From DAISJM01 sp036821485 (GTDB taxonomy: Bacteria; Verrucomicrobiota; Kiritimatiellia; CAIQIC01; JAGNIJ01), in the NCBI GenBank assembly GCA_036821485.1, contig DAISJM010000093.1, positions 1-7,219 of the forward strand: 7,219 nt of DNA, in the 5' to 3' direction. The notes under the pieces are model-generated. The model saw only the letters and a list, made by a program, of their open reading frames with translations. It was not told the origin of the DNA and did no database searches. Shown piece by piece: positions 1 through 6,885 of this stretch. The translations under genes and the position numbers were made by a program. Position 1 is the stretch's first letter. Each line of letters opens with the position of its first letter.

Positions 1-1
1 G

Positions 2-625
2 ATTCTTGAGGGTACGGTTGCGAATGTTCCTCCGCAGGGCGGGCGCAAGCATCCCCAGCAAGAGTACATCAAGATCAACACGGAGAATGTCCTGTTCATC
101 TGTGGCGGGGCATTTGTAGGTGTAGATGAACTGGTGCGTCGTCGATTGGGCAAGGGGACCCTGGGGTTCGGTGGTGAGAAGGCCTTGGATTCGCGTCAAG
201 GTGGGGAGGAGAACCCGTTGCTGCGTCACATCGAGCCGGAGGATCTCCTGAAATTCGGTCTTATCCCGGAATTTGTCGGACGTTTGCCCGTGGCGTCAAA
301 GCTGAATGCCCTCTCGGAAGAAGATCTTGTACGAATCCTCACGGAACCGAAAAATGCCATGATCCGGCAGTATACAAAGCTCTTGGCGATGGAAGGTGTA
401 AACCTGACCTTTACGCCATCCGCACTGAAAGAACTGGCGGCAGTAGCTTTCCGTAAGGGCACGGGCGCGCGCGGTCTGCGGGCGATTCTTGAGCACATCA
501 TGCTGGACGTGATGTACGATGTTCCGATGAAGAACGACGTCAAGGATCTGTGCGTTACGAAATCCTTTGTTCAGGAGAAATGTGCGTTTCTCACTGCGGC
601 TCGTCAGTCGCTACGCATTGCCTGA
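2..625 (+). CDS. clpX: ATP-dependent Clp protease ATP-binding subunit ClpX, C-terminal half (5' end outside window)
   Basis: This is the AAA+ unfoldase that feeds tagged or misfolded proteins to the ClpP peptidase in the cytoplasm. The frame is open from base 2; 207 residues are visible and roughly 210 are missing (zinc-binding domain, Walker A and B). Seen directly: the substrate-gating RKH loop (44-52), the sensor-1 region around NVLFICGGAF, an LGF tripeptide (161-169) in place of the usual IGF ClpP-docking loop, GLIPEFVGRLP with the arginine finger (visible residue 94), EPKNA, and the sensor-2 motif TGARGLR (Arg at visible residue 157). These are diagnostic of ClpX rather than ClpA or HslU. 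The docking loop implies a ClpP partner, which is not in the window. The C-terminal tail is variable, as in the family. The next gene begins 14 bases downstream on the same strand, so clpX probably heads or lies inside that operon. A GTG at 134 is an internal codon, not a start. Confidence 0.97.
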   Translation: MLEGTVANVPPQGGRKHPQQEYIKINTENVLFICGGAFVGVDELVRRRLGKGTLGFGGEKALDSRQGGEENPLLRHIEPEDLLKFGLIPEFVGRLPVASKLNALSEEDLVRILTEPKNAMIRQYTKLLAMEGVNLTFTPSALKELAAVAFRKGTGARGLRAILEHIMLDVMYDVPMKNDVKDLCVTKSFVQEKCAFLTAARQSLRIA

Positions 626-639
626 GCCTCCTACCCGTG

Positions 640-2220
640 ATGCGATCCAGGGATAACAGGGCGATCTCGTTTCTACTTCTGACAGTAGTGTGCTCGTGGG
701 CTCATGCCGTCTGCGCGCGAGAGATTCCCATTACCATTCTTCACACGACGGATATCCACGGGCATGTTCTGCCCAGTTCCAGCTATGACGGCAACAGGCG
801 TTTTGGCGGGTTGTTGCGATGTGCATCCGTGATTGAGGGCGTGCGGAAGGATGAACCCAATGTCCTGCTGCTGGACTGCGGTGATCTGGTCCAGGGCGCT
901 GTCGAGAGTTGGCCCACGCGCGGCATGCTGATGACAAAGGCGCTGGATGCGCTTCAGTATGATGGATGGGTGCCCGGGAATCACGATCTGGATTGGGGTG
1001 TGGACGCCTTCAAGCGGTTGCATGATGCAACGAGGGTTCCCCTGCTTGCCGCCAATATCACGGGGTCCGAGGAGGCAGGACTTGAAAGAGTCGGTCCCTA
1101 TGTCGTCCGCGAGTATGAGGGTGTCAGGGTGATTGTTGTGGGGCTGACAACGCCAGCCATTCCCTTGTGGCTTCTTCCAGACCATCTCGCCGGGCTGGGC
1201 ACGGAAAGATCGCTTGATGCCTTGAGGCGTATCATGCCGAAGATCCGCTCGCTTCACCCCGACGTGTTGGTGTTGGCCATGCACCAGGGATGTCAGGCCC
1301 GGGGAGACGATGATGCAAACGAGGTGCAGCGCGTGGCGCAGCAGTTCCCCGAGTTCGATGTCATCCTGGGAGGTCATCAGCACATACCCGTGGAGAGTGC
1401 CAGGTTGAATGGGGTGCTGTTCAGCGAGGCGGGCTACCATGGCGGATATGTCGGGCGGGTGGACTTGGCATACGACACGGTGGAGAAGCGCGTTGTGAGC
1501 AAGCAAGCGCGGCTCATCGAAGTGGACGAGCGTACGGCCGTCAGCGAATCGCTGGCCTTCCTGCTGAGCAACGACGTGGCGAGGGCCACGACGTTCGCGG
1601 AGAAGCCGATTGGAATGGCGGAACTGCCCATCACCGGGGCGTGCAGGTTGCCGGGTCAGTCGCCTGTGCAGCAGCTTATCTCGGCAGCAATGGAAAAGGC
1701 TGTGGGAGCCGAGGTGGTCCTGCACGGGGTGTTGGATGAGGTGGAGGTCCCGGCGGGGCCGCTGACGCGTAGACAGATATGGGAATTGGTGCCCTATGAA
1801 AACGAAATCGGCGTGCTCTATCTGACGCTTTCTGAGATCCGGGACATCTTGGAAGAGAATGCGGGGTTGGCCGGTGCCGTTCATTTCCTTGGCGTGCGGG
1901 GGCTGAGCTACGAATTGTGGCCCGACGCGCCGGAGGGGGAGCGGATTCGGAATCTGACGTTAGCCGATGGATCGAAGCCGCATGCGCGGCGGAGATTTCG
2001 TACGGCCACGAGCAGTTTCGTTCTGGCATCTGGAGGCGGACGATTCACGACATTTCGACGCCTTGCCCTGCAACCTGAGTCCAGACTGGAGATGACGGAC
2101 ATTGACACTCGAAGCGCTGTAATCGACTATGTTCGGAAGCATAGCCCTTTGAGATTGAGTCAGGGCAATGAGGTGCGTGTGGTCCGTGGCGTATCTTCTG
2201 CGGGCCGGATTTTGCCATGA
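640..2220 (+). CDS. Exported 5'-nucleotidase/UshA-family metallophosphoesterase
   Basis: A 526-residue protein of the calcineurin-like bifunctional 5'-nucleotidase family, which hydrolyses phosphate esters such as nucleotides or UDP-sugars outside the cytoplasm. Residues 1-26 form a Sec signal peptide (basic MRSRDNR, hydrophobic core, likely cleavage after AVCA). No clear lipobox is seen. All metal-site motifs are present: TDIHGH (D38, H40), DCGD (D82), GNHDLD (N114, H115, with D118 as the dyad Asp), AMHQG (H215) and GGHQH (H246, H248). The C-terminal substrate domain (about 330-510) is recognisable (VPYENEI, FLGVRGLSYEL, ASGGGRF). However, the usual GG-x-R phosphate-binding stretch reads HGVLDE and the usual GGDG reads GGGR, so the substrate may differ from nucleotides. 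The ATG at 640 is chosen because it gives a normal signal peptide, although no good Shine-Dalgarno precedes it. The alternative ATG at 580 has AGGAG only two bases upstream and would overlap clpX. The stop overlaps the next start (ATGA). Family call is strong; substrate is unknown. Confidence 0.92.
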   Translation: MRSRDNRAISFLLLTVVCSWAHAVCAREIPITILHTTDIHGHVLPSSSYDGNRRFGGLLRCASVIEGVRKDEPNVLLLDCGDLVQGAVESWPTRGMLMTKALDALQYDGWVPGNHDLDWGVDAFKRLHDATRVPLLAANITGSEEAGLERVGPYVVREYEGVRVIVVGLTTPAIPLWLLPDHLAGLGTERSLDALRRIMPKIRSLHPDVLVLAMHQGCQARGDDDANEVQRVAQQFPEFDVILGGHQHIPVESARLNGVLFSEAGYHGGYVGRVDLAYDTVEKRVVSKQARLIEVDERTAVSESLAFLLSNDVARATTFAEKPIGMAELPITGACRLPGQSPVQQLISAAMEKAVGAEVVLHGVLDEVEVPAGPLTRRQIWELVPYENEIGVLYLTLSEIRDILEENAGLAGAVHFLGVRGLSYELWPDAPEGERIRNLTLADGSKPHARRRFRTATSSFVLASGGGRFTTFRRLALQPESRLEMTDIDTRSAVIDYVRKHSPLRLSQGNEVRVVRGVSSAGRILP

Positions 2221-3428
2221 GCGCGGCGACATCGATCCATGCCGGGGAATCATGGGATGAGCGACTGCTGAACTACCTTCTGTTCGGCTTTGCCTTCACA
2301 CTCCCGTTGGCCATCTGCATTTCCGAGCCCCTGGCGTTTGCAGCCGTTCCGGTATGGCTTTACCGGGTCATGCGTTCCCGCAAAACGGGGCTGCGTCGTA
2401 ATCCCTATCTGTGGCCTGTGGTGGCCTTTGCGTGCGTTGCGTTGATGGTCTCGTTGTGGGGTGTGCGTCCCGAGATCAGCGTTCGAAAGTGTCACCGTCT
2501 GTGGCTTCTGTGTCTGATCTTCATCCTCTCCGACGCTTTCGACCCGCTTCGTCCCGGCGGATGGAGTCGTGCGGTGCGCGCCATGACGCTCTTCATCAGT
2601 GGTGCGACACTGCTGGGGATCATGGATATCGTCCGTGTGACGGTACTTGTTGCCCGCGGCGTGAGTTTGTACGACACGGGCAATATGCGGGACCCGCAGA
2701 TGTACCTTGTTGCGCTGTGCATGTTGCTGACATTGCTTCTGACGCGTCGATCGATGGTGCGACCTGCGTGGACATGGTCTGCCCTGATGTTGAATACCGT
2801 GGGACTCGTCCTTCACTTCAAGAGGGGCGCGTGGTTTGCGTTTGGGCTCACGGCTGGCTTGATGGGGGCCTGGATGAAGCGCTGGCGTGTGCTGGTGGTT
2901 CTGGTGCTGTGTGGCGTTGGCTTGCTGTGCATTCCCCAGACGCGAGAGCGGTTGGGCATGCTCCAGAGAGAATGGTCGAAGAAACAGGGCGGGCGGTATG
3001 TCCTATGGAAGAAAGTGGCCCCGAAGTTGATCAGGAAGTATCCCTTGGGTATGGGGCTTGGGGCCGTGCGATACGAGGATCTTGCCCGTCGTTCGCCGTA
3101 TGTGCAGACTGGATTGAATCATCTGCACAACAACGCGCTTCAGGTGACTCTTGAGACCGGGTGGCCGGGTCTGGCGGTGTGGGTTGTGTGGATGGGGATG
3201 GCCTTCACCGTAATGGCACGCGCTGCCAAGGCTTCGGTTCGCGCGTCGCCGGAGGTGTCCTGGATGGCAGTTGGTGTCTTTAGCGCCTTCACGGGACTGA
3301 TGCTGAACGGTGTAGTGGAATATAACTTTGGAGACAGCGAGATCCTCATGCTTCTGTGCTTGCTGATGGGCATTTCCTGTGTGGTGCGAGTACGTCTTTC
3401 CAGCCAAGCGGAAGCTGACCCGGCATGA
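2217..3428 (+). CDS. O-antigen ligase family (Wzy_C/WaaL-like) polytopic membrane protein
   Basis: A 403-residue inner-membrane protein with about 10-12 hydrophobic segments, including 17-50, 64-82, 93-106, 121-146, 160-176, 185-200, 204-219, 223-240, 318-335, 349-365 and 375-393. Family features: FKRGAWFAF (201-209), matching the conserved S/K-R-G-x-W motif with R203; a long periplasmic loop (about 241-317) containing R260; YPLGMGLG (275-282); and NHLHNNALQ (301-309) followed by ETGWPGL. The HNN-x-LQ block holds the conserved His (H304) needed by WaaL-type ligases. Members move undecaprenyl-linked glycans onto lipid A core or onto proteins, or polymerise them. Which of these applies cannot be told from sequence, and no glycosyltransferase or flippase gene is in the window. 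The start overlaps the preceding stop (ATGA) and there is no evident ribosome binding site, which fits translational coupling. The stop overlaps the next start in the same way. Confidence 0.88.
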   Translation: MSAATSIHAGESWDERLLNYLLFGFAFTLPLAICISEPLAFAAVPVWLYRVMRSRKTGLRRNPYLWPVVAFACVALMVSLWGVRPEISVRKCHRLWLLCLIFILSDAFDPLRPGGWSRAVRAMTLFISGATLLGIMDIVRVTVLVARGVSLYDTGNMRDPQMYLVALCMLLTLLLTRRSMVRPAWTWSALMLNTVGLVLHFKRGAWFAFGLTAGLMGAWMKRWRVLVVLVLCGVGLLCIPQTRERLGMLQREWSKKQGGRYVLWKKVAPKLIRKYPLGMGLGAVRYEDLARRSPYVQTGLNHLHNNALQVTLETGWPGLAVWVVWMGMAFTVMARAAKASVRASPEVSWMAVGVFSAFTGLMLNGVVEYNFGDSEILMLLCLLMGISCVVRVRLSSQAEADPA

Positions 3429-4558
3429 AGTGGTCGTTGCCCCTGTTGCGTGTTGCGGGTATTCCCATACGGTTGCACATCTCCTTCGTTCTCTTGATCC
3501 TATGGATCGGATGGATGGGATGGAGTGTCGGGGGGTTGACGTCGGGTTTGTGGGCCGTCGCACTGGTGCTGAGTCTCTTCTTCTGCGTCGTCCTTCACGA
3601 GCTTGCTCACAGTCTTGTGGCCATGAGGTTCGGCTCCGAGGTGCGCAGCATCACCTTGCTGCCGATTGGCGGCGTGGCGAGCATGCGTTCGATTCCCGAG
3701 AAACCTGTGCATGAATTGCTTGTGGCTCTTGCCGGTCCAGCGGTTAACGTGGGGCTTGTTGGATTGCTGGCTGCTGTGATGGGCGGCTGGCCTTCATGGA
3801 GTGGCATGCCGCCGTTTCCGACGAACCTTCGTGAATTGGGCGATGCGCTGTTGCGGGCCAATGTGGTGTTGGCGGCCTTCAACCTGGTGCCGGCCTTTCC
3901 GATGGACGGGGGCCGTGTGCTCAGGAGCCTGCTGGCCACATTCCTTCCGCGTGTGCGTGCCACCCTGATTGCGGCCACCGTCGGGCAGATGCTTGCCGTG
4001 TGTTTCGTTCTGCTGGGTCTGTGGGTCAATCCCTTTCTGGCCGTGATCGGGATTGTCGTTTTTCTCGGGGCGGAGGGCGAAGAACGCGTTGTTCGTGTGC
4101 GTCATGTGCTCAGGCACATTCTGGCCGAGGATGTCATGGTGACAGGCGTGGCCAGTCTCCAGCCCGGAGATGTTGTGGGCCGCTGTCTGGAGTACGTGTA
4201 TCACAAACGGCAGGAGGATTTCCCGGTACTTGAGGATGGTCGGTTGGTCGGGTTGCTGGTGAGGTCCGATTGGCTGACCGCTCTCCATGAAAAGGGTTCG
4301 GGTGCGAGAGTGGGCGATGTTATGCGCAGGCATTTTCTCTCGTTGACGCCCAAGACGCCTCTGGAGCGACTCTACCAAGATCTGGGCATGTTGCGACAGA
4401 GCGTGTTCCCGGTCGTGCGGGAGGGCCGGGTTCTTGGAATGCTGTCGACGGAGGATATCCGTCGATACCTGATGGTGCAGGAAACTGGCGGGGTCGCCGT
4501 GGTAACAGCACCGGCGGTTCCAGAGCGTTCAGTCGGATTCCGAATCGACCTTGGATGA
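3425..4558 (+). CDS. Site-2 protease (peptidase M50, class III) with tandem CBS domains
   Basis: A 377-residue intramembrane zinc metalloprotease. The N-terminal two thirds is membrane-embedded. It holds HELAH (58-62; zinc ligands H58 and H62, catalytic E59), LAGPAVN (102-108), and NLVPAFPMDGGRVLR (153-167), whose D161 is the third zinc ligand. A last hydrophobic block spans about 181-215. Two CBS domains follow in the cytoplasm (about 232-288 and 296-350), containing EDVMV/DFPVLEDGRLVGLL and GDVMRR/VFPVVREGRVLGML. There is no PDZ domain, so this is the SpoIVFB/Rip3-like class rather than RseP. Such proteases cut membrane-bound anti-sigma factors or transcription-factor precursors; CBS domains often bind adenine nucleotides and may gate activity. 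The substrate is unknown and none is encoded nearby. The start overlaps the ligase stop (ATGA), with only a weak GGAAG-like element upstream. The last 30 bases overlap the end of the convergent CCA gene. Confidence 0.94.
   Translation: MKWSLPLLRVAGIPIRLHISFVLLILWIGWMGWSVGGLTSGLWAVALVLSLFFCVVLHELAHSLVAMRFGSEVRSITLLPIGGVASMRSIPEKPVHELLVALAGPAVNVGLVGLLAAVMGGWPSWSGMPPFPTNLRELGDALLRANVVLAAFNLVPAFPMDGGRVLRSLLATFLPRVRATLIAATVGQMLAVCFVLLGLWVNPFLAVIGIVVFLGAEGEERVVRVRHVLRHILAEDVMVTGVASLQPGDVVGRCLEYVYHKRQEDFPVLEDGRLVGLLVRSDWLTALHEKGSGARVGDVMRRHFLSLTPKTPLERLYQDLGMLRQSVFPVVREGRVLGMLSTEDIRRYLMVQETGGVAVVTAPAVPERSVGFRIDLG
4445..4465 (-). other. Perfect 8-bp hairpin inside the M50 gene, downstream of the CCA gene stop
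   Basis: TCGACGGA (4445-4452) and TCCGTCGA (4458-4465) are exact inverted repeats with a 5-base loop. Relative to the minus-strand CCA gene, the hairpin lies about 64 bases past the stop codon and could slow or end that transcript. No T-run follows on the minus strand, and the bases also encode part of the second CBS domain, so it may be chance. Confidence 0.15.
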
Positions 4559-5893
4559 GACGGCCTGGCGTATCCACGCCAGCAATTCTTCCCGGCCGGC
4601 GAATCGTCCCTCCAGTTGTGCATCATAGGCGCGCTTGTGCCACACCCCGACCGCGGGACCTTCTGGAATTCCCATAGCCATGAGATCGTGTCCGGTGATC
4701 CATGGATCCGGGAGGGGGTGTTCGTCAGCCAGTTGCTCTCGAAACTTGAGGAGGAATTCGTAGTTTGAAAGGTCCCCGTGGCTGCAGGAGCAGTCCAACC
4801 GGTGTAGTTCGAGTTCGGCAGGGAATGTGGGAGAGCCCACCATGCGGCGCAGCGTTGATCGCCGCATGCGATGGACATCGATAAATCGCATGTGATTCCG
4901 GACGCAATGAAGAATCTGTTCCGACTCGTGCGAGGGGAGGCGGAGTCTGTCCAGAATCCGTGCAGCGATATCCGTGCCGACCTCGGCGTGTTTGCGGAAT
5001 CGGATACGTTCCGTTCCATCGGGTTCCGTGGCCCGTTCAAAGGTCGCGGTTTTCCCCACGTCATGCAGCAACACGGAGTAAGCGAGCACGACGTCGGGGT
5101 TCTCCATGGCATCCAGCATCATGAGGGTGTGCGTCAACACGTCACCTTCAGGATGGAATTGAGGGGGTTGTTCCACACCGGCCATGGCCGAAATCTCGGG
5201 GAGAATTACCTCCAGAAGTCCCGTTTCATGGAGTAGCCGGATGCCTTGGCCTGCGCTGGGCGACTCGAGCAGGATGCGTGTGAGCTCGCCTTGGATGCGT
5301 TCGGCGCTGATGGTGGAAAGGCGATGCGCCATGGTGGTGATGGCATCCGCAGTCGCCGGATCGATGGAGAACTCGAGCACGGAGGCGAAACGCACGGCGC
5401 GCAGGAGGCGCAAGTGGTCCTCGCCAAAGCGGTCCAGGGGGTTGCCGATGGTGCGGATTCGTCGCGCGCAGATATCCTCCTGTCCGCCGACAAAATCCAC
5501 AATCAGGTTCTTGTCCGGGTCGTAGAACAATCCGTTGATCGTGAAGTCGCGCCGGAGAGCGTCCTCCCGCGGAGTGGAAAATTCGACGCCCTGAGGCCGT
5601 CGGCCGTCGGTATAGGACAGGTCCCGGCGAAACGTGGCGACATCAAAAGTGTGGCCCTGCACGCGAACTTTCACCACGCCAAATGACTTGCCGACCTCGG
5701 GGGCTCCGGGGAAGAGCGCGGCAACCTGCTCCGGGTGTGCGCTGGTGGCAATATCGATGTCCTTGGGTGTGCGCTTCATGATCATGTCGCGCACGCAACC
5801 GCCGGCCCAGTAGGCCGTGAACCCGGCCGCCTGGAGAGCGTGAAGTACGACCAGGGAGGAGTCGAATAGATTCTGGGTGCGTGAATCGTTCAT
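4529..5893 (-). CDS. cca: CCA tRNA nucleotidyltransferase with HD domain
   Basis: A 454-residue class II tRNA nucleotidyltransferase, which builds or repairs the 3'-CCA end of tRNAs in the cytoplasm. Seen in order: WAGGCVRD (29-36), the catalytic DID (D45, D47) in PKDIDIAT, FDVATFRRD with a third acidic residue D84, RRDFTIN (114-120), and RFGEDHLRLLRAVRFA (155-170), where conserved E/D and R residues read the incoming base. A helical tRNA-binding region follows (about 175-235). An HD phosphohydrolase domain comes next: H255 (THTLMM), H277-D278 (LLHDVGK), H302 and D367 are candidate metal ligands. HD domains in this family can have 2',3'-cyclic phosphodiesterase or phosphatase activity. Sequence alone does not exclude a split A-adding or CC-adding enzyme or a poly(A) polymerase. 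The ATG is the first start codon after an in-frame TGA 30 bases upstream, which is the stop of the preceding gene. No clear Shine-Dalgarno is present. The 3' end overlaps the M50 gene tail-to-tail by 30 bases. Confidence 0.95.
   Translation of the reverse strand: MNDSRTQNLFDSSLVVLHALQAAGFTAYWAGGCVRDMIMKRTPKDIDIATSAHPEQVAALFPGAPEVGKSFGVVKVRVQGHTFDVATFRRDLSYTDGRRPQGVEFSTPREDALRRDFTINGLFYDPDKNLIVDFVGGQEDICARRIRTIGNPLDRFGEDHLRLLRAVRFASVLEFSIDPATADAITTMAHRLSTISAERIQGELTRILLESPSAGQGIRLLHETGLLEVILPEISAMAGVEQPPQFHPEGDVLTHTLMMLDAMENPDVVLAYSVLLHDVGKTATFERATEPDGTERIRFRKHAEVGTDIAARILDRLRLPSHESEQILHCVRNHMRFIDVHRMRRSTLRRMVGSPTFPAELELHRLDCSCSHGDLSNYEFLLKFREQLADEHPLPDPWITGHDLMAMGIPEGPAVGVWHKRAYDAQLEGRFAGREELLAWIRQAVSSKVDSESD
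4565..4582 (+). terminator. Possible terminator hairpin just after the M50 stop, inside the convergent CCA gene
   Basis: CTGGCGT (4565-4571) and ACGCCAG (4576-4582) form a perfect 7-bp stem with a 4-base loop ATCC, beginning 7 bases after the M50 stop. The bases after it (CAATTCTTCCC) are only partly T-rich, so this is a weak intrinsic terminator candidate for the clpX-M50 operon. It lies within the coding sequence of the CCA enzyme on the other strand. Confidence 0.28.
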
Positions 5894-5920
5894 GAGCGCG
5901 GCACGATAGCCATGCCGGGA

Positions 5921-6838
5921 TCAGCCCCTATGTGTTCCGCCAGCCGTCGTGGAAGCAGCTCTCAGCAGCACGCCGGCCCGTGTGCCGGTACTGGTACCGC
6001 CATGGGTGGGGGTCTTCGCTGCGACGTGCTGTTGGCAGTAACGCAGGAAGGCCACTCGATCCTTGGGAGAGATCAGCACAGGTTCCGCCTTTTCTGCGAT
6101 CTGGATGCGGACCATGGACCTGAGAGACGTCGCCAGGCAGTAGCTGGACGAAACCATGGTGGTACCCTGCACGGCGTCAATGGACTGAATGGAATCAAAG
6201 GGCAACGGCATGGCATAGAACCAGCCTTCGATCAGGATGCCCTTGCTGCATGCCCGACAGAGACGCGGGGCGTAAATCAGGGGACGAATCTGGACCATCA
6301 ACTCGGTGTACGTCTTGTCGAACAGGGAAGGCGTGGTGACATCCCAGTCTGTATCGCGGAATCCGAGCATGAGGCGTGCCATACGTATCCGCGCCACAAG
6401 ATACGTAATGACCAGAACGCCGGTTAGCCAGATGCCGATTTCCAAGGGCTTCCCACTGACCAGCGGGGTTCCTGCAAGCGCGACGGTCTTAAGTTTGAAC
6501 AAGCGGTAGTAGGTGATGACCGAAAAGACCAGCGGCGAGAAAAGGTGGGTAAACGGAGTCGACATGAAGTCGATGGATGCGCTCGCCATGGCGATGTGAA
6601 CAAGATAGAAGCCGACAATGATGATGGCCCAGAAGAAGCCCTCCATGTCTTGCCACGTCGTCATTTCCTGCCGCCGGGCATGCTCGGCCTTGGCCATGAG
6701 CGACATCTGCGAGGGCTCTGGAGCCTGCATATACTGCAGGTAATAGGGAACGAGAATGGCGGTCACCACGAAGACGAGCGCCAACAATTCCAACTCCCAG
6801 GGCCACCCCGGAGGTCCCCAGTGTTGTTTATCCTTCAC
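5921..6838 (-). CDS. Uncharacterised membrane protein with C-terminal bacterial PH-like domain
   Basis: I do not recognise a named family. The 305-residue product has hydrophobic segments at about 15-36, 67-86, 97-113 and 133-151, consistent with four transmembrane helices. A basic RIRMARLMLGFRDTDWDV linker follows (150-167). Residues about 186-272 read like a bacterial PH (bPH) domain: alternating short strands (GILIEGWFYAMPL, FDSIQSIDAVQ, MVRIQIAE) ending in the characteristic ISPKDRVAFLRYC segment leading into a final helix. This part would sit on the cytoplasmic side if the topology is even-numbered. The last 30 residues are Gly/Thr/Ala-rich and probably disordered. The GTG start at 6838 is chosen because GAAGGTGG (6843-6850) lies at suitable spacing and the first membrane helix is kept; later ATGs would lose that helix. 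It is the first gene of a unit with cca, whose start lies 27 bases beyond this stop, in the same frame. No function is assigned. Confidence 0.8.
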   Translation of the reverse strand: MKDKQHWGPPGWPWELELLALVFVVTAILVPYYLQYMQAPEPSQMSLMAKAEHARRQEMTTWQDMEGFFWAIIIVGFYLVHIAMASASIDFMSTPFTHLFSPLVFSVITYYRLFKLKTVALAGTPLVSGKPLEIGIWLTGVLVITYLVARIRMARLMLGFRDTDWDVTTPSLFDKTYTELMVQIRPLIYAPRLCRACSKGILIEGWFYAMPLPFDSIQSIDAVQGTTMVSSSYCLATSLRSMVRIQIAEKAEPVLISPKDRVAFLRYCQQHVAAKTPTHGGTSTGTRAGVLLRAASTTAGGTHRG

Positions 6839-6842
6839 GCTG

Positions 6843-6850
6843 CCACCTTC
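6843..6850 (-). promoter_or_regulatory. Ribosome binding site of the PH-like membrane protein gene
   Basis: On the minus strand this reads GAAGGTGG, followed by CAGC and the GTG start at 6838. It is the evidence for choosing a GTG start over downstream ATGs. Confidence 0.6.
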
Positions 6851-6885
6851 AGCGCCGCATCGCGGCTAAGTTGAACAACGGTGGT

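Noticed and set aside
550..639. Upstream extension of the phosphoesterase to GTG 550 or ATG 580
   Set aside because: Both would add 20-30 residues before a normal signal peptide and overlap clpX; AGGAG at 573-577 is only two bases from the 580 ATG. The start at 640 is more plausible, although it has no strong ribosome binding site itself.
673..1884. A 403-codon open frame on the minus strand opposite the phosphoesterase gene
   Set aside because: It lies wholly antisense to a gene with complete family motifs, has His/Gln/Arg-rich composition with no recognisable domain, and long antisense frames are common in GC-rich DNA.
2411..3154. A 247-codon plus-strand frame within the ligase gene
   Set aside because: It is out of frame with a well-supported membrane protein and is Cys/Arg/Trp-rich without motifs; a shadow frame.
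3794..4378. A 194-codon minus-strand frame opposite the M50 protease
   Set aside because: Low-complexity His/Gln/Pro-rich translation, no domain, and no start context; a shadow of the real gene.
5912..6427. A 171-codon plus-strand frame opposite the PH-like membrane protein
   Set aside because: The minus-strand frame has transmembrane helices, a ribosome binding site and a PH-like domain; the plus-strand frame has no family features.
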